41,570 bases of DNA, taken from contig CAYYNP010000050.1 in the NCBI GenBank assembly GCA_964472545.1, forward strand, positions 1-41,570, given 5' to 3'. This DNA comes from CAYYNP01 sp964472545. Lineage in GTDB: Bacteria > Planctomycetota > Planctomycetia > Pirellulales > Thermoguttaceae. Position 1 is the first letter of the stretch, and every line of letters begins with the position of its first letter. Both the position numbers and the translations under genes were made by a program. The notes under the pieces were generated by a model. The model saw nothing but the letters and a program-made list of their open reading frames with translations. It was not told the origin of the DNA and ran no database searches. Positions 34,405-41,570 of the stretch are shown piece after piece.

Positions 34405-35121
34405 TCAGGCCCCTTCCGGCAAATATGCCGTGGGGTCCATTTGGAAATCCTGCAACATCCGGTCGTAGTCGTCGGGCCGTCCGATGTCGTGCCAGAGGCC
34501 GTCGTGGCGGCGGGAGCGGACGTCGATCTTGTCGCGGAGCATCTTCAACATCAGATCGTCGAAGCCGAAGTACTCGCCCCGGGGGATCAGGTCAATGATC
34601 CGTTTGCTCAGTGCGTTGATGCCCATGGAAACCAGGAAGTCGAACGTCGGCTTTTCCTCGAAGTCCACGATCCGCCGCTGGTCGTCGTCGACCTTCAACA
34701 CACCCAATTCGATTTTTTCACGCCGTGCGTAGGTGGCCACGGTGGCCATGGCCCGGCTTTCGACGTGTGCTTCGAGGAACTCGCGGAAGTTCAGGTTGGT
34801 GCAAATGTCGCCGTTCATTACCAGGAAATGGTCGGCCAGGCCCTCGATGCTCGCCAGGGCGCCCATCGTCCCCAGCGGCTCGTCTTCGTGGTGATAGGTC
34901 ACCTCCAGGCCGAAGCGGCTGCCGTCGCCGATCACGGCCATGATCAACTCGGCCTTGTAGCCCACGGCGATGATCGCGCTGCGGAAGCCGTAGTGCCGAA
35001 GCTGCCGCAGCACCATCTCGAGAATCGAGATTTCGCCGATAGGCACCAGCGGCTTGGGCAACACGGCCGTAAACGGACGCAATCGCGTCCCCTTGCCGCC
35101 GGCCATCAAAACTGCTTGCAT
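34405..35121 (-). CDS. Sugar-1-phosphate nucleotidyltransferase
   Basis: A single-domain nucleotidyltransferase of 238 residues, making an NDP-sugar from a sugar-1-phosphate and NTP. The signature loop MAGGKGTRLRPFTAVLPKPL covers 6-25; the metal-site Asp is in VMNGDICTNL (101-110) and the product-site stretch ends in GLWHDIGRPDDY. No C-terminal left-handed beta helix is present, so it is not GlmU-like in full. It is similar in kind to PtmE/RmlA/GDP-sugar enzymes; the base used cannot be read. An 11-bp tandem repeat precedes the start. Confidence 0.92.
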   Translation of the reverse strand: MQAVLMAGGKGTRLRPFTAVLPKPLVPIGEISILEMVLRQLRHYGFRSAIIAVGYKAELIMAVIGDGSRFGLEVTYHHEDEPLGTMGALASIEGLADHFLVMNGDICTNLNFREFLEAHVESRAMATVATYARREKIELGVLKVDDDQRRIVDFEEKPTFDFLVSMGINALSKRIIDLIPRGEYFGFDDLMLKMLRDKIDVRSRRHDGLWHDIGRPDDYDRMLQDFQMDPTAYLPEGA

Positions 35122-35130
35122 GCGTACCTT

Positions 35131-35184
35131 CCCGTCACTGGCCCGTCACTGGCCCGTCACTGGCCCGTCACTGGCCCCGTCACT
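35131..35184 (+). repeat. 11-bp tandem repeat
   Basis: Five units of CCCGTCACTGG, the last with an extra C, sit between the LegB-like stop and the nucleotidyltransferase start. Copy-number change here could alter spacing or coupling between the two genes. Confidence 0.85.
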
Positions 35185-35196
35185 GATTGGTCTCGG

Positions 35197-36189
35197 TCAT
35201 ACACCGTACTTGTCGGCCGCGAACAGCTCGGGATGGCCGCGGACGAACTCGATCGTCTGCCGCAGCCCTTCGTCGAGCGAAACCTGTGGCTGCCAGCCGA
35301 TCTGCTCGGCGGCGGCGCGGTTGTCGGAAATCAACGCCAAGACCTCGCTCTTTTCGGGCCGCAGCCGTTGCTGGTCCGTTTCGATCCGTGCGTCGCTGCC
35401 GCAGAGTTCGACGGTCTTTTGGGCAAGTTCCCCGATCGTAATGCCTTTGCCCACGCCGAGGTTGATCACCCGGCCTTCGACGCCGTCGGCCGTGGCGCCG
35501 CAGAGGAACCCTTCGGCCGTGTCGGTCACGAAGGTGAAATCGCGAACCGGCGCCAGACTCCCCAGCCGGATCGTCGAACGGCCGGCCGCAAGCTGCGAGA
35601 TAATCGTCGGGATCACCGCTCGGGCCGATTGGCGAGGACCGTACGTGTTAAACGGCCGGATCGTGACCACCGGCAGATCGAACGCGTTGTAGTAGCTTTC
35701 GGCGATCTTGTCGGCGGCGATCTTCGAGGCCGAATAGGGCGATTGCCCTTGTAACGGATGGTTTTCGTCGATCGGCGTGTAGCGGGCCGTGCCGTAGCAT
35801 TCGCTGGTCGAGGTGTGTACCATCCGCGGCGTCCCTTCGCTGCGGCAGGCCTCGAGCACGTTGAGCGTGCCCGAGACGTTGGTGGCCACGTAGGAGGCCG
35901 GGGCGACGTACGAGTAGGGAATCGCGATCAGCGCCGCCAGGTGAAACACGACGTCGCATCCCTCGACCGCCCGGCGGACGAAATGGGGATCTTCGACGTC
36001 GCCGCGGACCACGTCCAGCCGGGCGATCTCTTCCGGCGAGAGAAACTCCAGGTTGTGCAACGACGGATCGCCCCGATAGTGGGTCATCGCCCGCACGTCG
36101 ACGCCTTCGGCCAGCAGCCGCTGGACCAGGTGCGAGCCGATGAAACCGGCCGCCCCGGTGACGATCACTTTCTTGTCCTTCAGTTCCAT
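35197..36189 (-). CDS. LegB-like NAD-dependent 4,6-dehydratase
   Basis: An extended SDR of 330 residues with TGAAGFIGS (11-19), STSECYG (127-133) and Y152-x3-K156 (PYSASKIAADK). The HLAALIAIPYSYVAPASYV and RPFNTYGPRQSARAVIPTII stretches resemble LegB-type NAD-dependent 4,6-dehydratases acting on UDP- or GDP-GlcNAc in amino-sugar synthesis. The specificity is an inference; GDP-mannose dehydratase is less likely. ATG at 36189 has AGGAGAGGA upstream and shares one base with the preceding stop (TGATG). The frame is open far upstream, but that part lies in the glycosyltransferase gene. Confidence 0.9.
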   Translation of the reverse strand: MELKDKKVIVTGAAGFIGSHLVQRLLAEGVDVRAMTHYRGDPSLHNLEFLSPEEIARLDVVRGDVEDPHFVRRAVEGCDVVFHLAALIAIPYSYVAPASYVATNVSGTLNVLEACRSEGTPRMVHTSTSECYGTARYTPIDENHPLQGQSPYSASKIAADKIAESYYNAFDLPVVTIRPFNTYGPRQSARAVIPTIISQLAAGRSTIRLGSLAPVRDFTFVTDTAEGFLCGATADGVEGRVINLGVGKGITIGELAQKTVELCGSDARIETDQQRLRPEKSEVLALISDNRAAAEQIGWQPQVSLDEGLRQTIEFVRGHPELFAADKYGV

Positions 36190-37352
36190 CACGATCCTCT
36201 CCTTCGTCGCTCGATGGCAGCCTTTGCCGTGCCGGCCGCCTTCCAGATGGCTTCGCCGCACCGGTCCCAAGAGAGTTCTGCGGCGCGCTGCCGGGCGAGT
36301 TGCCTGAGTTCTTCGCGGCGCTCGTCTTGGCGATGCAGCCGGAGCATCACGTCGGCCATTTCGTCGACCGAATGCGGATCGAACAGTTCGGCCGCGTCGC
36401 CGGCGACTTCCGGCATGGGGTCGCAACGCGAACAGGCCAGCACGCCGCCGACGCCGAGAATCTCGGCCAACACCACGGAGTTCGTTTCGCACTCGCTGGG
36501 AAAGAAGTTGACCTCGGCGTGGTGCAGCCAGGCCGGAATCGTCTCGCGGTCGACCGTGCCGAGATACCTGGCCTTCTTCTCCAGCTCGAGTTCCTCGATC
36601 TTCGCGAGAATCCGCTGGAGATAATCCGGCTCCTCCGGGATCCCTGCGATCAACAACTCCGGCAATTCCGGCTCCTCGTCCAACGCCCGGCGATAGGCCT
36701 GAAGCAGCCGCAGATGGTTCTTGTAGACGCCGATCGCCGAGAGGTAGAAGAAATACGGGTTCTCGCCGTATGGATGCGGCGGCAAAGCGGCCGGGTCGAA
36801 GTCCAAATCGCTGGGCACCCCGGTCAGGCTGACGAGCGTCTTGTCTTCGATCGGTCCGGCAAACGGCCCGATCGTCTGCAGCGCGTATTGCGAGTGCAAC
36901 ACCACGGCGTCGGCCCGCCGCAACGTGCCCACGTAACCGTGCAGCAGCAACTTGAATCGCACGCGGTCTTTGAATCGCGGATAGATCTGGGCACACCATT
37001 GCGGCAGAAACGGCAGCATGTTGTTGACGGTCGTCACGGTGCCGAATCTGCGCGTTAGCCTGGCCGCTTGGAGCCCGGCCAGCGAGTAGACGACGTCGGC
37101 GCCGAGCGCTGCGGCGAGTTGCGGCAATTGCCGATGCTGCCAGCGCCACTGCCCGAGCAGCCCGCCGCCAAATGCCCCGGTGGTTTCGGTGCGCACGCGC
37201 GGATGATCGACCGTGTGGCCGTGACCGTCGGCCGCCAAGAGGACCAGCTCGCAGCCGTCGGGAATCCGCCGCACGAGCGCATCGGCCAACTCGTTGCGCA
37301 GACGGGACCCTCCGGGGCTTCGCACGGGCACGGAATCCATCAGCAGTCGCAT
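36189..37352 (-). CDS. Glycosyltransferase family 1/4
   Basis: A GT-B type glycosyltransferase of 387 residues. The N-terminal domain starts MRLLMDSVPVRSPGGSRLRN; the C-terminal donor domain has YFFYLSAIGVYKNHLRLLQA and PSECETNSVVLAEILGVGG, where the nucleotide sugar binds. It transfers one sugar unit during glycan assembly. Start choice: 37352, because the longer frame would run through the 12-bp repeat at about 37386-37430, giving a PERR repeat that belongs to the preceding gene's other frame. It overlaps the preceding methyltransferase by 13 bp and the following dehydratase by 1 bp. Confidence 0.9.
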   Translation of the reverse strand: MRLLMDSVPVRSPGGSRLRNELADALVRRIPDGCELVLLAADGHGHTVDHPRVRTETTGAFGGGLLGQWRWQHRQLPQLAAALGADVVYSLAGLQAARLTRRFGTVTTVNNMLPFLPQWCAQIYPRFKDRVRFKLLLHGYVGTLRRADAVVLHSQYALQTIGPFAGPIEDKTLVSLTGVPSDLDFDPAALPPHPYGENPYFFYLSAIGVYKNHLRLLQAYRRALDEEPELPELLIAGIPEEPDYLQRILAKIEELELEKKARYLGTVDRETIPAWLHHAEVNFFPSECETNSVVLAEILGVGGVLACSRCDPMPEVAGDAAELFDPHSVDEMADVMLRLHRQDERREELRQLARQRAAELSWDRCGEAIWKAAGTAKAAIERRRRGS

Positions 37353-38272
37353 ACGTCGCGTTTTAGGTCGCGTCTCAGGTCGCCTTTCGGGTCGCCTTTC
37401 GGGTCGCCTTTCGGGTCGCCTTTCGGGGATTTCTTGGGTGCCATTCCTTTGGGCATCTTCTGCTCGATATCTTCGTCGGGTTGTCGGGGGGTCCAGCCGG
37501 CCGGTTTCCGGGCAATCACACAGAGCATGCTGCGGAGCGTTGGGGTCAGTCGAGTTAGGGCCAGAAACGTCCACAGCGGCAGGCCCCGCAGCCGGTCGTA
37601 CGCCCAACCTTCGCAGGCCGTGGCCGAGAGCACGGAGTATCCGGCCGTCCGACACAAATCCGCAGTTTCCGAAAGTGTATACTCGCGGACGTGGCCTCGC
37701 CAGGGACCGACGCAGCGGTAGAACTGATCCACGCTGGCGTAGTTGGTCTTGCCGCGGAGCACTTCGAGGCGTTTTCGGGCGTTGACGGAATTGGGCATCG
37801 TGACGCAGAGAAGTCCGCCGTCGTTGAGGTGGCGGCCGGCGGCGTTGAGGAGTTCCCGGGGGCTCTCGTGCAGGTGTTCGATTACGGCCATTACCGCGAC
37901 CACGTCGAAATGGTCTTCCGGAAAGGGGATCGTGTAATCGCCCGGCGCCTGCAGGTGGAACCGGATGCCGGCCGTCTCGGCAAAGCGGACGATCTTCTCC
38001 CGGTTGCCGTCTTCGGAGTGCCAGGGGTCGCCGAGATCGTCCACGCTACAACACGCGAACCCGATGCGCTGAAAGACCGCCGTGTTGTTCATCGGCCCGC
38101 AGCCGATGTCCAGCAGTTGGGGGGGTTCTTCGGCGTTGACGTACGGGACCAGTGTGCGAATCACGTGCTCCAGAGCGTGTCGATCTCCTCGGGTGACGTA
38201 GTTCGGAAAGGGGAACTCCCTTTCGATCCAATCCAAGGCGTCATGGATCTGCCGGCGCGTCACGCTCAGCAT
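37340..38272 (-). CDS. SAM methyltransferase with repeat-encoded tail
   Basis: A class I methyltransferase of 310 residues with LLDIGCGP (53-60), the acidic VDDLGDPW and FDVVAVMAVIEHLHESP. Family-type sequence ends near residue 268 (MLCVIARKPAGW). The rest is a charged tail with a KGDP unit repeated four times, then RRDLKRD, written by a 12-bp tandem repeat at 37386-37430. Such a tail is unusual; it may be dispensable or variable in length. The acceptor is unknown. It overlaps the genes on both sides (7 and 13 bp), so it is translationally coupled. Confidence 0.88.
   Translation of the reverse strand: MLSVTRRQIHDALDWIEREFPFPNYVTRGDRHALEHVIRTLVPYVNAEEPPQLLDIGCGPMNNTAVFQRIGFACCSVDDLGDPWHSEDGNREKIVRFAETAGIRFHLQAPGDYTIPFPEDHFDVVAVMAVIEHLHESPRELLNAAGRHLNDGGLLCVTMPNSVNARKRLEVLRGKTNYASVDQFYRCVGPWRGHVREYTLSETADLCRTAGYSVLSATACEGWAYDRLRGLPLWTFLALTRLTPTLRSMLCVIARKPAGWTPRQPDEDIEQKMPKGMAPKKSPKGDPKGDPKGDPKGDLRRDLKRDVCDC
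37386..37430 (-). repeat. 12-bp in-frame tandem repeat
   Basis: About four copies of GGTCGCCTTTCG (plus-strand reading) inside the methyltransferase 3' end. In the coding frame each unit gives Lys-Gly-Asp-Pro, so copy-number changes keep the reading frame. Confidence 0.85.
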
Positions 38273-39453
38273 GAGGGCCCTCCCGGCTGGGCGTATCCTT
38301 GGACCGTTTCCCGAACGAACTGCAGGTAGGCGTCTGCACACCGGTCCCAGTTCATGCTTTGGGCGCGGGCGGTGCCTTTGGCGACCAGCCGGCTGCGGAG
38401 TGCGTCGTCGGTGAGCGCTCGGTTCAGGGCGTCGCCCAGTCCGTCGGCGTCGAAGGGCGAGACCGTCAGGGCCGCGTCTTGGACGACTTCCGGCAGCGCG
38501 CCGGCGTTGCTGCAAACCACCGGCACGCCCGCCGCCAGGGCTTCCAAGGCCGGCAGCCCGAAGCCCTCGCAAACCGAGGGAAAGGCAAAAACTGCGGCAC
38601 GCTGCATCAAGCCACGAAGCCGATCGTCGGAAACGAATCCCAACAGCCGCACACGGTCGCCAAGGCCGTGTTGTTCGATGTACTCCCGGTAGCCGGCGGT
38701 CTCTTGGTTGAAACCGCCGGCGGAAAGCAAGAACGTATCGGGCGAGCCGGCGGCCACGTGTCGGTGGAACGCCCGCAGCAGCGTGCCGAAATTCTTGTGC
38801 AGCACGTGTTGCCCGAGCGCCAGCACGTAGGGCGCGCCGGTGGGGACGTCCCACTGCCGAAGCAGTTCGTCGACGGTCTGCTGCGGCACCGGATCGGCCC
38901 AGTGCTGCGCGTCGACCCCCAGCAGGATCGCCCGATGCGGCGGCAGTTCGACGTCGGTCACTTCGCGCAAGTGGTCCAGGCTGCGCTGCGAGATGGAAGC
39001 CAGGCCGTCGGCGCGCCGGCAACACTCCTCGACCGCTCGCTTGAAGAGCCACTTCATCAGCGCCATTTTCAAGGTCTTGCGGCGGGCGGCCGGGTCCAAC
39101 GGGGCCACGTCGAGCAACACGCCCACGAAGGGCCGGTCGCGTTTGCCCAGCGGCCAATGCGATCCGCTCAAGTAGACGTCGTGCGGGCCGATGGTCGGCG
39201 TGAGGTGCGGGTTTCCGAGGAAGCCGAAGGATCTGGTTTTCCAGCTCGCGTGACGGATCTCGGCCGTGCGCCATCCACCCGGCGGCAGGATCTCATGCAT
39301 GTGCTCCGATTCACTCGCCGTTCGTGTGACCACGGTCAATTCGACGTCGTCGGCATGGTCGGTAACCCAGCGCCCGAGGACTTCACGCCAGAGCGTCTTC
39401 GTTCCCGTCGGACGGCGAGCAAGCAGGTCGTAACAGAATATGGCGATCTTCAC
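38266..39453 (-). CDS. Glycosyltransferase family 4
   Basis: A GT-B glycosyltransferase of 395 residues. The donor domain has the classical ending VCEGFGLPALEALAAGVPVV (E-x7-E type), preceded by YVLALGQHVLHKNFGTLLRA and the RVRLLGFVSDDRLRGLMQ stretch. The N terminus, MKIAIFCYDLLARRPTGTKT, is that of a typical Glycos_transf_4 domain. The start codon is GTG (39451-39453) and sits within a 17-bp direct repeat that places a second GTGAAG 17 bp upstream in another frame. It overlaps the following methyltransferase by 7 bp. Confidence 0.93.
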   Translation of the reverse strand: MKIAIFCYDLLARRPTGTKTLWREVLGRWVTDHADDVELTVVTRTASESEHMHEILPPGGWRTAEIRHASWKTRSFGFLGNPHLTPTIGPHDVYLSGSHWPLGKRDRPFVGVLLDVAPLDPAARRKTLKMALMKWLFKRAVEECCRRADGLASISQRSLDHLREVTDVELPPHRAILLGVDAQHWADPVPQQTVDELLRQWDVPTGAPYVLALGQHVLHKNFGTLLRAFHRHVAAGSPDTFLLSAGGFNQETAGYREYIEQHGLGDRVRLLGFVSDDRLRGLMQRAAVFAFPSVCEGFGLPALEALAAGVPVVCSNAGALPEVVQDAALTVSPFDADGLGDALNRALTDDALRSRLVAKGTARAQSMNWDRCADAYLQFVRETVQGYAQPGGPSC

Positions 39454-39490
39454 GGCGGCAATAACTTCACGGCGGCAATAACTTCACGGC
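39449..39490. repeat. 17-bp direct repeat over a start codon
   Basis: TTCACGGCGGCAATAAC occurs twice in a row, followed by a further TTCACGGC. On the minus strand this duplicates the GTG start and its upstream sequence. Confidence 0.85.
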
Positions 39491-39515
39491 AGGGGTGTCT
39501 TGCGGCAGCCGGCCG

Positions 39516-40643
39516 TCACCGGCCACCGGTCATCACGGCATAGAGTGGGGGAACCAACCGTCTGGTCAACAATGCGGCAAATACGCAAATCGCGATCACC
39601 ACCACGGGCAGCAGGAAAAAGGCCGCCAGCGGCGCGACGCCGAGGTGGTCCAGGGCCAACCTGCGCAGAATCGTCAGCATCGGAAGCTGGGCGGCGTAGA
39701 TCACAAACGTGAACTGTGCGAGCCACGTGCCGGGCCGGCTTTCGAGCAACGGACGCAGCAGCGGGTAGTTGCCCCAGAGGGCCAGCAGCCCCATGCCGAT
39801 CGACACGCTCCGAAACGCATGGCTGGTGGACAAGACGATCTGTGGCTCGCCTTGAAACAGGAATCGATAGACGCCCACGGCAATCAACGCCAACCACGCG
39901 GCGGCCAGCGTCTTCCGGCCCGGCATCGGCCGCTCCAAGTCGATCGGGCGCCACAGCGCCAGGTAGGCACCGAGCGTAAAGAAGAACAGCCCTTGGATGC
40001 TCACGATCGGATAGGGGCCAAGGTCCAACGGCGGGTTTAGCGCCAGCGCCCAGAGTCCACCCACCGGCACGACGACGCCCAGTCCCAGCCGCCGCACGAA
40101 CCAGTAGATCGCCGGCGAAAGGCAGGCCAAGACGATCAGGTCGCGCAGAAACCAGAGCTGGCCCGGAATGGGGTCCAGCAGCCAGAATTCCGCCAACTGA
40201 GCGATCGACTTCTCGGCGATGATTCTCCTGGACGCGGCAAAGAACGGTTTGGACCATGCAATCGTTTGTAGCAGCAGGAAGAGCAGGATTCCCAGCGCCG
40301 ACCAGATCAGGTACGGCACCACCAGGCTGCGGACGCGCCGCCGCATCTTGGCGGCAAGCCGGGCGGCCGTTGCCGGGCCGCCCTGGAGGTTGTGGAAGAA
40401 GAGGAAGCCCGAGACGGCGAAGAACAACGGGACCGCCACTCTGGCGAATCCCTGGTTGACGAACACCTGCACGTAGACCGACACCGGTTGCCCTCGGGCG
40501 GCCTGCGGGGCGTCGTCCAGCTTGCCGACGTTCAACGCGTGCAGCATCACCACCAACACGATGGCCAAGAACCGCAGCGCATGCAGCCTTGCGCTGAGCG
40601 TTGGCGTCATACGGTCCGATGGTTTCTCCTTCTCTTCAGACAT
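39516..40643 (-). CDS. Acyltransferase 3 family membrane protein
   Basis: An integral-membrane acyltransferase of 375 residues with about ten predicted helices. It starts with LSARLHALRFLAIVLVVMLH, the family's first helix with its conserved Arg and His, and has RVAVPLFFAVSGFLF and PYLIWSALGILLFLL, both characteristic. It would acetylate or otherwise acylate sugar residues of the glycan in the membrane. The start follows the upstream gene's stop by 20 bp. Confidence 0.93.
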   Translation of the reverse strand: MSEEKEKPSDRMTPTLSARLHALRFLAIVLVVMLHALNVGKLDDAPQAARGQPVSVYVQVFVNQGFARVAVPLFFAVSGFLFFHNLQGGPATAARLAAKMRRRVRSLVVPYLIWSALGILLFLLLQTIAWSKPFFAASRRIIAEKSIAQLAEFWLLDPIPGQLWFLRDLIVLACLSPAIYWFVRRLGLGVVVPVGGLWALALNPPLDLGPYPIVSIQGLFFFTLGAYLALWRPIDLERPMPGRKTLAAAWLALIAVGVYRFLFQGEPQIVLSTSHAFRSVSIGMGLLALWGNYPLLRPLLESRPGTWLAQFTFVIYAAQLPMLTILRRLALDHLGVAPLAAFFLLPVVVIAICVFAALLTRRLVPPLYAVMTGGR

Positions 40644-40663
40644 AATTCCAGCGGCACCGGGCG

Positions 40664-41570
40664 CTAACCGGGTGCCCGCTGCACGCGGACCAGGCGCTGG
40701 CGCATCGGCGCGCGCGCCGCCACCTGGCGTATTGCCTCACCCCAGACCACGGTCAGAAAGATCATGATCAGGAAGAAGCAGCGGGGGATCTGTATGAAAT
40801 AGTTGTCGGCCGCGATGATCAGCGCCGAGAACAACACGGCCGCAAACACGCCCTTCGCGCGGAGCTTCAGCAGGCCGACGTGCCACCACACGAGCCCCGC
40901 AAAACCGAAGATTCCCAGGCTTCGCCACATCAGCAGCCAGCCGTTGGACGCGTATCCGGTCGCTTGGCGATACTCGCTCTGCTTGCGGCGGAAGTCCCGT
41001 TCCGAACCGGCCAACAGCGCACCGGTTTCCGTTCGCAGCCCAATGCCGAACAGCGGCATGATCGGGTTGGTCACGGCGTACTTGGCGAAACGCATCGTGC
41101 CTTCGACGTAGCGGGCCTGCAATGCCTGGTCGTTCCACTTCTGTTCAATAGAACGCGACGCCCGCTCTTCCACCTGGCTGACGAGCCCCCCGACGACCTC
41201 GGACGACCGATGGACCTGGAGCACCACCGCCAGCGCAAACAGAATGCCTCCCGCCAGCGCGAGTCGAATCCGGTATCTGGGAAACAGGAGCACCGCCAGC
41301 ATCAGGCACAGTCCCCAGCTATGCCGGCTCAGCGAGGCCACGCAGGCCACGCACATCAGGGCAAACAGTATGGCCTTCTCGACGGTCGGCAGCCGGCTCA
41401 GCAGCAGCCAGGCGGCGCCCAGGGAGACCATCCCGGCGTAGGCGGTCGCCGCCGTCCAGGGGCCCATGATGCGGACGTGGCTCCACTCCTTCTTTTCCAG
41501 CGCCCCTTCCAGGCCCGTTTCGTAAAACGTCGGCTTCGTGCCGCCGAAGGTGACGTACGAGGTGTAGATA
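40664..41570 (-). CDS. O-antigen ligase/polymerase-like membrane protein (partial)
   Basis: The C-terminal 302 residues of a multi-helix membrane protein; the frame is open to the window edge, so the N terminus lies outside. About seven helices are seen (for example AYAGMVSLGAAWLLLS and LFALMCVACVASLSRHSWGL). A hydrophilic loop follows, with NPIMPLFGIGLRTETGALLA and GYASNGWLLMWRSLGIFGFA, as in Wzy/WaaL-type proteins (Wzy_C). It would polymerise or ligate repeat units on the outer side of the inner membrane. The ATG at 41467 is internal, since the coding frame continues upstream with HVRIMGPW. Assignment to polymerase or ligase cannot be made from this part. Confidence 0.8.
   Translation of the reverse strand, partial: IYTSYVTFGGTKPTFYETGLEGALEKKEWSHVRIMGPWTAATAYAGMVSLGAAWLLLSRLPTVEKAILFALMCVACVASLSRHSWGLCLMLAVLLFPRYRIRLALAGGILFALAVVLQVHRSSEVVGGLVSQVEERASRSIEQKWNDQALQARYVEGTMRFAKYAVTNPIMPLFGIGLRTETGALLAGSERDFRRKQSEYRQATGYASNGWLLMWRSLGIFGFAGLVWWHVGLLKLRAKGVFAAVLFSALIIAADNYFIQIPRCFFLIMIFLTVVWGEAIRQVAARAPMRQRLVRVQRAPG

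Noticed and set aside
35197..37149. 650-residue protein ending in the LegB-like dehydratase
   Set aside because: The first 320 residues are antisense-like or out-of-frame reading of the glycosyltransferase gene; the Rossmann motif and ribosome-binding site lie at 36189.
37340..39274. 644-residue protein ending in the methyltransferase
   Set aside because: The N-terminal half is an out-of-frame reading of the upstream glycosyltransferase. The domain starts at 38272.
40664..41570. Exosortase
   Set aside because: I considered this multi-helix protein as an exosortase, but the catalytic Cys/Arg/His pattern is absent and the large loop fits O-antigen ligase or polymerase proteins better.

Overview
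The window looks like part of a planctomycete chromosome, most likely from the Pirellulales; this is an inference. The grounds are: high G+C; a small secreted protein with a VPEP/PEP-CTERM sorting tail; a divergent URO-D/MtbA-like protein; an exported FAD oxidoreductase carrying extra sugar-binding-like modules; a 1736-residue TPR protein; and many short palindromic or tandem repeats between genes. No rRNA, tRNA, CRISPR array, transposase or integrase was recognised.

Left part (1-11385), mixed functions. Bases 1-630 hold no gene I can defend. A secreted gamma-glutamyltranspeptidase (minus) and methionyl-tRNA formyltransferase (plus) diverge from a 129-bp gap. Next come a zinc-ribbon membrane protein bracketed by copies of a 35-bp palindromic repeat, and a URO-D-like protein (minus). 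A repeat mosaic bounded by 43-bp inverted repeats precedes an Abi-alpha (DUF4393) gene of visibly lower G+C, the best candidate for an acquired or defence gene. An exported FAD oxidoreductase follows (plus). A 135-bp tandem repeat array separates it from a convergent cupin/methyltransferase pair (minus).

Middle part (11420-17813), minus strand. A membrane-anchored giant TPR protein lies downstream of a PEP-CTERM protein. The PEP-CTERM gene has a GTG start, a perfect AGGAGG Shine-Dalgarno and a convincing -35/-10 pair.

Right part (18130-41570), all minus strand: a 23-kb exopolysaccharide/capsule cluster that continues beyond the window. In transcription order it encodes an O-antigen-ligase/polymerase-like membrane protein (partial), acyltransferase 3, a glycosyltransferase, a methyltransferase, a second glycosyltransferase, a LegB-like 4,6-dehydratase, a sugar nucleotidyltransferase, an NAD epimerase, a DUF362 protein, a CapK-like adenylate-forming enzyme, an AsnB-type amidotransferase, a sulfotransferase, a methyltransferase, an alcohol-dehydrogenase/Gfo-Idh-MocA fusion, another methyltransferase, an XrtA-type polysaccharide deacetylase, a WbuB-like glycosyltransferase, a heparinase II/III-like protein and a UDP-GlcNAc 2-epimerase. 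Together they could make nucleotide sugars, assemble and polymerise a glycan, then decorate (sulfate, acyl, amide, methyl) and trim it. The deacetylase, amidotransferase and PEP-CTERM protein suggest an exosortase-associated EPS system, although no exosortase lies in the window.

Many genes in this cluster overlap by 1-13 bp, but most of the looser junctions contain a repeat, a different one each time. That contrast is the most striking structural feature of the window.
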